Shown here piece after piece: positions 57,428-64,000 of a stretch of 64,000 nt of DNA (within the stretch, counting starts at the first letter, position 1; every line of letters starts with the position of its first letter). Source of the DNA: Cinclus cinclus. Lineage: Eukaryota > Chordata > Aves > Passeriformes > Cinclidae. The position numbers were made by a program, and so were the translations under genes. The DNA is taken from the NCBI RefSeq assembly GCF_963662255.1, contig NC_085047.1, positions 112,316,214 to 112,380,213 on the forward strand. Direction: 5' to 3'. The notes under the pieces were generated by a model. It was not told the DNA's origin. It did no database searches and saw only the letters and a list, made by a program, of their open reading frames with translations.

Positions 57428-58615
57428 TCATCCAGGCCGTTCTCCCGACAAGGAGCTGCTGTCCCTGACACCCGGACATCCGAGGCAGCCACGGGGCAGG
57501 CTCCGGGCCAGCCACCGCCTGCGGGCCCGGCCTGGCGCTGGCGGCGGGCACCGATTGTCCGGCTGCGGCCTCAGGCAGGGCCAGCACAGCAGCCCCCGCA
57601 GTGCCCGCCTGAGGCGGGACGGGCGTTCCTTGGGGGGAGCCGGCTGCTCCCTGAGGGCCTGGGCTCCCGGCTGGGGAGCTGAGGGGCCCGGGGGGCAGCA
57701 GGGGCCGTGCGGGGCAGGGCCCTGGCTCCGTGCCCCTGCTGCCTGCGCCTGCTCAGCCGAGGCCGGACGAGCTGCTGCCTCGGCCGAGTCCCGGGGAGCA
57801 GCGTCGGGGTCCTGCAGGAGCTGTGGGTACTTGGGGTTGATCCAGATGGTGTGGATCACGATGCTTTCCCAGTCCTCCTGGGACTCCTTTTTGTCACTGT
57901 CACCTCTCTCTTGGGACAGCTTTGGATATCGTCTGACTTCTCCCCTGGACAGCTCTCGGTCAATGGAGTGCTCCCATTGGGGAAACATTTTGTCACTGCT
58001 GCTTTCCTCTCGGGACAGCTCTTGGATTCCCATGTCCAGCCACTTGGATAGCTCTTGATGTCTCTCAGTTTCCCAGTGGTACAGCTCTGGGTCTAACTCG
58101 CCTTCTGACAGCTCTTGGACTCTTCTCTTGTCCTGCTTGTACAGCTCTTGGCCATTCACATCTTGCCATTGGGAAGGCTCCTGGCATCTCGCATCTTCCC
58201 CACGGGACAGCTCTTGGACACTCTCATTTTCCAGTTGGGACAGATCTTGGCATTTCTCATCTTCCCCACGGGACAGCTCTTGGACACTCTCATTTTCCCG
58301 CTGGGGCACTTCCTGGCCCAGGCAGGGTTCCCACTCTCTCTCCTCCCTGGCCAAGTCACACTCCACAGCCTGTGGCCCTGGCAGCTCCGTCCCCTCTACT
58401 GCCCCTTCCCCCTGCTCCCCGAGGGCTTCCATCCACCCAGGGCAGGAGCCGGGGGGACACACGGGACTGGGGGAGCAGCAGGGGCTGTGTGGGGCAGGGC
58501 CCTGGCTCTGTGCCCCGGCTGTGGGGCTGGCCGTCACCTGGGGCCTCATGCACAGGCCTGGCTGCTCCACGGCACAGGGGGGGTTGGGGTTCACGTCCTC
58601 CACAAAAGTCTCCAT
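57428..58615 (-). CDS. array gene copy 13 (395 aa)
   Basis: Third unit ENESVQELSRG, P12 and K191; same protein as copy 11. AATAAA on the minus strand is at 57009-57004. Confidence 0.65.
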   Translation of the reverse strand: METFVEDVNPNPPCAVEQPGLCMRPQVTASPTAGAQSQGPAPHSPCCSPSPVCPPGSCPGWMEALGEQGEGAVEGTELPGPQAVECDLAREEREWEPCLGQEVPQRENESVQELSRGEDEKCQDLSQLENESVQELSRGEDARCQEPSQWQDVNGQELYKQDKRRVQELSEGELDPELYHWETERHQELSKWLDMGIQELSREESSSDKMFPQWEHSIDRELSRGEVRRYPKLSQERGDSDKKESQEDWESIVIHTIWINPKYPQLLQDPDAAPRDSAEAAARPASAEQAQAAGARSQGPAPHGPCCPPGPSAPQPGAQALREQPAPPKERPSRLRRALRGLLCWPCLRPQPDNRCPPPAPGRARRRWLARSLPRGCLGCPGVRDSSSLSGERPG

Positions 58616-58675
58616 GGTGCTCTGCCACAGAGGCTCTCAGGGGAGCTGCTTCCTCCTGACTGAGCGGCTCTCCTG

Positions 58676-58812
58676 GGACTGGGCACACCAGGGCTCTGTG
58701 TCCCTTAAATACCCCTCAGATCCCCCTCTGGCCGGGCGGGGCTCTGCCATGTCACAAAGGGCTCTGGGCACCACCCTGTCCTGCATCACCACGGGCCTGT
58801 GTCACAAAGGGC
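58676..58812 (-). promoter_or_regulatory. promoter of gene copy 13
   Basis: TATA at 58711-58705, an intact GC box and both 13-bp elements. Confidence 0.6.
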
Positions 58813-60851
58813 CACACTCAACATCCCTTCACAGCTGACCCCACTGGAACTGGCACAGCTCTGGCACGGAGCAGCCCCAGACTTGGGCACTTTTAGCCCC
58901 TGCTGTGCCCAGGCCCCTGTGAGGCTTTGGCCACGCTCCCACACGACAGCCCCAGCCTTACCCTGCAAAGCCCTGCCTTTGGAGGCTGGGCTATTCGGGG
59001 CATGAGCCACTGGCTGGATGGACACAGCCAAGGAGCTGTGGGCAGTGGCTCCATGTCCAGCTGCAGTGGGGGATGAGGGGTGCTCCTCAGGGCTCTTGCA
59101 TGGCTTCCCCAGAGACACAGACTGTGGATGCAGCTCTCCCTCAACACATTTACAGGGAATGGGAAGCTGAGCAGGGCAGGTGACACTATGGAAAGATGGG
59201 GCCATGCAGAAGGATCTGAGCAAGCTTGGGAAGTGAAACCACAAGAACTTCAGGAGGTTCAACAAGGGCTAAGTGCAAGGTGCTGTACCTGAGTTGGGGC
59301 AGTCCTTGAGTCGCAGAATCATCATCTTCTGTTAGAGACCAGCAAGACCATCCAGTTCCATCATCATCCCATTACCAGCATCACCACCCTAAAGCCGATC
59401 CCGAAGTGCCACATCCATCCAGATGGCCAGGCACAGGCGTGCAGGGATGTGTGTGTGGGATGGGTGTGCTGGGCGCAAGTGTGAGAGTGCAAGCAGGGGG
59501 TGTGCAGAACCGGCGTGTGAGCACAAGTGGGGTGTGCAAACAGGACACCATGGCAAGGGTACAAACAGGCAGGGCCCCACTGCAGACAGCTGAATCAGCA
59601 GTGCAGCATGGGAGTGTGCAAGGAACCACTGGGAGTGTGCAGGGCACTGCCCTGAGCTTTGGAGGTACTGGAGGGGCTGGAATGTCAGAGCTGCGGTTGG
59701 CAAGGCCACCTGAAAGCCTCTGGGGAAGGATTGATGGATAAAGCAAAGGAGAGGGAGTCACTGTGGGAGGCTGCTCTTGGCCACTCAGCCAGGAGGTCAA
59801 CCCCAACAAATGATTCTTTAAGGAACCAAGGACACACCTCCAAATCAGCCACCCTTGTCCTTGTGGGGGGAGTTCAGCTTGCCAGGTGTGCACTGGGAAC
59901 ACCACACAGCTGGTCCAAACAGCAGCAGCAGATTCCCCAAACACCTGGACGACAACTCCTCGGTACAGGGACTCGGGGAGCCGGCTCGCAGAGGTGCCCT
60001 CTGGGATTTGTTGCTTGTTCCCAGAGGAGCTCTCGTGGCCGACGTGGGATTGTCTTGGGCACAGCGACCGCGCAGCCGCCGAGTTTCAGATCTCTGCTGC
60101 TTTGTCTGTGCCCGTCTGGATCCCGAGATGGGCCAGGCCCAGGTGAGCATGGCTGGAAAAGCAGCAGCTTTTAGCAATGTGGCCATGGCAAAGCTGTTAT
60201 CCCAAAACGGATTCTTTCGCCCCGTGTGCAAGAAGCCAATCCCCACACAGAGTTCAGGTATTTCCTTTATTTACAGTTCTGCACAGAAACAGGTGCTGGG
60301 ATGGCAAATCCACAAAGCCAGCACAGCAGCTATCAAAAATGTTCACTATCTATATATTGCAGCAAACTAAGGCATTCATGTTCATTGGCTAACCATTATA
60401 TGTCTCTCTTATTAAATTAATGCATTATTTATTTTTAAAATTATTTTCATATTTTATGAAAAGAAACATTTTATCTTGGCTTTAATATATCGATAATGAT
60501 ACTTTTCTTCTACTCGTTAAAAGATTCCTTTGCTTCTTATGCTAACTAGTCTTCCTCTGTGCTCCATCTGCCTCTTGTTTCTTCTCTGCATTTCTGGGGT
60601 CACTGGGCCGGGAGTCAATGGTCGCCATCTCCCTGTGCCACAAGTACCTTTTCCCCAGCTGGAACCGATTTCAGCACAGTTGCGGAGTTGGCTTTGTGAG
60701 TTTGTTCCTCATCTGGGAAGTTCTGCCAAACGTCCCCGTGGCTGTCGCTTCCGCATCCTCGCTGTCCCCTCTGAGCAGGAGCTCCTTCTGCCCAGGCTTT
60801 GTGCACCTGCCCTTGGCTCTGACACCCCCGGTGCCTCTGGAGCCCTAAGCC

Positions 60852-62039
60852 TCATCCAGGCCGTTCTCCCGACAAGGAGCTGCTGTCCCTGACACCCGGA
60901 CATCCGAGGCAGCCACGGGGCAGGCTCCGGGCCAGCCACCGCCTGCGGGCCCGGCCTGGCGCTGGCGGCGGGCACCGATTGTCCGGCTGCGGCCTCAGGC
61001 AGGGCCAGCACAGCAGCCCCCGCAGTGCCCGCCTGAGGCGGGACGGGCGTTCCTTGGGGGGAGCCGGCTGCTCCCTGAGGGCCTGGGCTCCCGGCTGCGG
61101 AGCTGAGGGGCCCGGGGGGCAGCAGGGGCCGTGCGGGGCAGGGCCCTGGCTCCGTGCCCCTGCTGCCTGCGCCTGCTCAGCCGAGGCCGGACGAGCTGCT
61201 GCCTCGGCCGAGTCCCGGGGAGCAGCGTCGGGGTCCTGCAGGAGCTGTGGGTACTTGGGGTTGATCCAGATGGTGTGGATCACGATGCTTTCCCAGTCCT
61301 CCTGGGACTCCTTTTTGTCACTGTCACCTCTCTCTTGGGACAGCTTTGGATATCGTCTGACTTCTCCCCTGGACAGCTCTCGGTCAATGGAGTGCTCCCA
61401 TTGGGGAAACATTTTGTCACTGCTGCTTTCCTCTCGGGACAGCTCTTGGATTCCCATGTCCAGCCACTTGGATAGCTCTTGATGTCTCTCAGTTTCCCAG
61501 TGGTACAGCTCTGGGTCTAACTCGCCTTCTGACAGCTCTTGGACTCTTCTCTTGTCCTGCTTGTACAGCTCTTGGCCATTCACATCTTGCCATTGGGAAG
61601 GCTCCTGGCATCTCGCATCTTCCCCACGGGACAGCTCTTGGTCTCTCTCAAATTCCAGTTGGGACAGATCTTGGCATTTCTCATCTTCCCCACGGGACAG
61701 CTCTTGGACACTCTCATTTTCCCGCTGGGGCACTTCCTGGCCCAGGCAGGGTTCCCACTCTCTCTCCTCCCTGGCCAAGTCACACTCCACAGCCTGTGGC
61801 CCTGGCAGCTCCGTCCCCTCTACTGCCCCTTCCCCCTGCTCCCCGAGGGCTTCCATCCACCCAGGGCAGGAGCCGGGGGGACACACGGGACTGGGGGAGC
61901 AGCAGGGGCTGTGTAGGGCAGGGCCCTGGCTCTGTGCCCCGGCTGTGGGGCTGGCCGTCACCTGGGGCCTCATGCACAGGCCTGGCTGCTCCACGGCACA
62001 GGGGGAGTTGGGGTTCACGTCCTCCACAAAAGTCTCCAT
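60852..62039 (-). CDS. array gene copy 14 (395 aa)
   Basis: Full length with the original EFERDQELSRG unit, S12 and K191. A private P42L (GPALHSP) lies in the N-terminal copy of the duplicated Cys motif. AATAAA on the minus strand is at 60433-60428. Confidence 0.65.
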   Translation of the reverse strand: METFVEDVNPNSPCAVEQPGLCMRPQVTASPTAGAQSQGPALHSPCCSPSPVCPPGSCPGWMEALGEQGEGAVEGTELPGPQAVECDLAREEREWEPCLGQEVPQRENESVQELSRGEDEKCQDLSQLEFERDQELSRGEDARCQEPSQWQDVNGQELYKQDKRRVQELSEGELDPELYHWETERHQELSKWLDMGIQELSREESSSDKMFPQWEHSIDRELSRGEVRRYPKLSQERGDSDKKESQEDWESIVIHTIWINPKYPQLLQDPDAAPRDSAEAAARPASAEQAQAAGARSQGPAPHGPCCPPGPSAPQPGAQALREQPAPPKERPSRLRRALRGLLCWPCLRPQPDNRCPPPAPGRARRRWLARSLPRGCLGCPGVRDSSSLSGERPG

Positions 62040-62099
62040 GGTGCTCTGCCACAGAGGCTCTCAGGGGAGCTGCTTCCTCCTGACTGAGCGGCTCTCCTG

Positions 62100-62236
62100 G
62101 GACTGGGCACGCCAGGGCTCTGTGTCCCTTAAATACCCCTCAGATCCCCCTCTGGCCGGGCGGGGCTCTGCCATGTCACAAAGGGCTCTGGGCACCACCC
62201 TGTCCTGCATCACCACGGGCCTGTGTCACAAAGGGC
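62100..62236 (-). promoter_or_regulatory. promoter of gene copy 14
   Basis: TATA at 62135-62129, an intact GC box and both 13-bp elements. It has the GCACGCCAG form, as in copies 1, 2 and 5. Confidence 0.6.
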
Positions 62237-62435
62237 CACACTCAACATCCCTTCACAGCTGACCCCACTGGAACTGGCACAGCTCTGGCACGGAGCAGCC
62301 CCAGACTTGGGCGCTTTTAGCCCCTGCTGTGCCCAGGCCCCTGTGAGGCTTTGGCCACGCTCCCACACGACAGCCCCAGCCTTACCCTGCAAAGCCCTGC
62401 CTTTGGAGGCTGGGCTATTCGGGGCATGAGCCACT

Positions 62436-64000
62436 GGCTGGATGGACACAGCCAAGGAGCTGTGGGCAGTGGCTCCATGTCCAGCTGCAGTGGGGGATGA
62501 GGGGTGCTCCTCAGGGCTCTTGCATGGCTTCCCCAGAGACACAGACTGTGGATGCAGCTCTCCCTCAACACATTTACAGGGAATGGGAAGCTGAGCAGGG
62601 CAGGTGACACTATGGAAAGATGGGGCCATGCAGAAGGATCTGAGCAAGCTTGGGAAGTGAAACCACAAGAGCTTCAGGAGGTTCAACAAGGGCTAAGTGC
62701 AAGGTGCTGTACCTGAGTTGGGGCAGTCCTTGAGTCGCAGAATCATCATCTTCTGTTAGAGACCAGCAAGACCATCCAGTTCCATCATCATCCCATTACC
62801 AGCATCACCACCCTAAAGCCGATCCCGAAGTGCCACATCCATCCAGATGGCCAGGCACAGGCGTGCAGGGATGTGTGTGTGGGATGGGTGTGCTGGGCGC
62901 AAGTGTGAGAGTGCAAGCAGGGGGTGTGCAGAACCGGCGTGTGAGCACAAGTGGGGTGTGCAAACAGGACACCATGGCAAGGGTACAAACAGGCAGGGCC
63001 CCACTGCAGACAGCTGAATCAGCAGTGCAGCATGGGAGTGTGCAAGGAACCACTGGGAGTGTGCAGGGCACTGCCCTGAGCTTTGGAGGTACTGGAGGGG
63101 CTGGAATGTCAGAGCTGCGGTTGGCAAGGCCACCTGAAAGCCTCTGGGGAAGGATTGATGGATAAAGCAAAGGAGAGGGAGTCACTGTGGGAGGCTGCTC
63201 TTGGCCACTCAGCCAGGAGGTCAACCCCAACAAATGATTCTTTAAGGAACCAAGGACACACCTCCAAATCAGCCACCCTTGTCCTTGTGGGGGGAGTTCA
63301 GCTTGCCAGGTGTGCACTGGGAACACCACACAGCTGGTCCAAACAGCAGCAGCAGATTCCCCAAACACCTGGACGACAACTCCTCGGTACAGGGACTCGG
63401 GGAGCCGGCTCGCAGAGGTGCCCTCTGGGATTTGTTGCTTGTTCCCAGAGGAGCTCTCGTGGCCGACGTGGGATTGTCTTGGGCACAGCGACCGCGCAGC
63501 CGCCGAGTTTCAGATCTCTGCTGCTTTGTCTGTGCCCGTCTGGATCCCGAGATGGGCCAGGCCCAGGTGAGCACGGCTGGAAAAGCAGCAGCTTTTAGCA
63601 ATGTGGCCATGGCAAAGCTGTTATCCCAAAACGGATTCTTTCGCCCCGTGTGCAAGAAGCCAATCCCCACACAGAGTTCAGGTATTTCCTTTATTTACAG
63701 TTCTGCACAGAAACAGGTGCTGGGATGGCAAATCCACAAAGCCAGCACAGCAGCTATCAAAAATGTTCACTATCTATATATTGCAGCAAACTAAGGCATT
63801 CATGTTCATTGGCTAACCATTATATGGCTCTCTTATTAAATTAATGCATTATTTATTTTTAAAATTATTTTCATATTTTATGAAAATAAACATTTTATCT
63901 TGGCTTTAATATATCGATAATGATACTTTTCTTCTACTCGTTAAAAGATTCCTTTGCTTCTTATGCTAACTAGTCTTCCTCTGTGCTCCATCTGCCTCTT
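62436..64000. repeat. core C15, cut by the window edge
   Basis: Contains the CR1 fossils and the 3'-side AT-rich region, including AATAAA on the minus strand near 63852-63857. The gene itself would begin past 64000. It shares GATCCCGAAGTG and GAACCGGCGTG with C14 and has a G6 run. Confidence 0.9.

Larger units (their letters stand above)
55588..59011. repeat. core C13 (3424 bp)
   Basis: G6 run, GAACCGGCGTG near 56085 (shared with C14 and C15 only), CACGGCCTG, and a private GGCCGATGTGGG near 56617. Confidence 0.9.
59012..62435. repeat. core C14 (3424 bp)
   Basis: G6 run, GATCCCGAAGTG near 59400 (shared with C15), GAACCGGCGTG and GAGCATGGCTGG. Confidence 0.9.
2778..64000. repeat. two-tier tandem array (6.9-kb long units, 3.4-kb short units)
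   Basis: From TTGTAATTTCACTAATTAGC at 2778 the sequence repeats with period 6913; the same start recurs at 9691, 16604 and 30367. From about 21.5 kb most repeats are instead 3423-3424 bp, or 3353-3358 bp when the gene lacks 66 bp. The order is H1-C1-T1, H2-C2-T2, H3-C3-C4-C5-T3, H4-C6 to C15. H is head, C is gene-bearing core and T is tail. Copies differ by scattered substitutions and a few indels, so they are distinct copies rather than one sequence assembled repeatedly. The array continues beyond 64000. Confidence 0.95.

Noticed and set aside
2778..64000. Assembly artefact (one unit repeated by mistake)
   Set aside because: Copies carry distinct private substitutions, indels and shared-variant patterns consistent with real duplication history. 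Collapse or exact copy number still cannot be excluded from sequence alone.

Overview
The window is vertebrate nuclear DNA, most likely from a bird. The only interspersed repeats I can name are CR1 LINE fragments, the dominant avian LINE (also present in turtles and crocodilians). The gene found here has eukaryotic signals: a TATA box, a GC box, a strong Kozak start and AATAAA. Nothing looks bacterial or viral, and I recognise no tRNA or rRNA gene.

Layout. Positions 1-2777 are single-copy flank with one CR1 3' end in reverse orientation (about 500-930). At 2778 a tandem array starts abruptly and runs past the right edge. Its parts are a 1460-bp head (H), a core of about 3.42 kb (C) and a 2035-bp tail (T). 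H+C+T forms a 6913-bp long unit; C alone forms a short unit of about 3424 bp. The order is H1-C1-T1, H2-C2-T2, H3-C3-C4-C5-T3, H4-C6-C7-C8-C9-C10-C11-C12-C13-C14-C15(partial). There are therefore 14 complete cores, one partial core, four heads and three tails.

Each complete core carries one minus-strand single-exon gene of 395 codons (373 in copies 6, 8 and 12). All 14 copies are open from a strong-context ATG to the same TGA. Each has its own TATA/GC-box promoter about 90-130 bp upstream and an AATAAA about 420 bp downstream. I do not recognise the protein family. It has a Pro/Cys-rich N-terminus, 13 tandem acidic 11-residue repeats (consensus ExxxxQELSRG), a unique segment around WESIVIHTIWINPKY, and a basic Arg/Cys/Pro-rich C-terminus.

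The rest of each core is decayed CR1: a reverse transcriptase piece at its start, a reversed CR1 3' end, a GTGTGCA-rich stretch and an endonuclease piece. The RT piece also occurs at the start of each tail, so core and tail begin with about 115 bp of similar DNA. Short units look like the product of unequal exchange between these two CR1 pieces. Later exchange is visible as a chimeric junction at 28.33-28.45 kb, a duplicated two-core block (C6-C7 and C8-C9), in-frame 66-bp losses within the gene repeats, and variants shared by neighbouring cores.

The candidate undescribed system is this tandemly amplified, fast-changing gene family. Whether it is expressed, and in which tissue or on which chromosome, cannot be read from the sequence.
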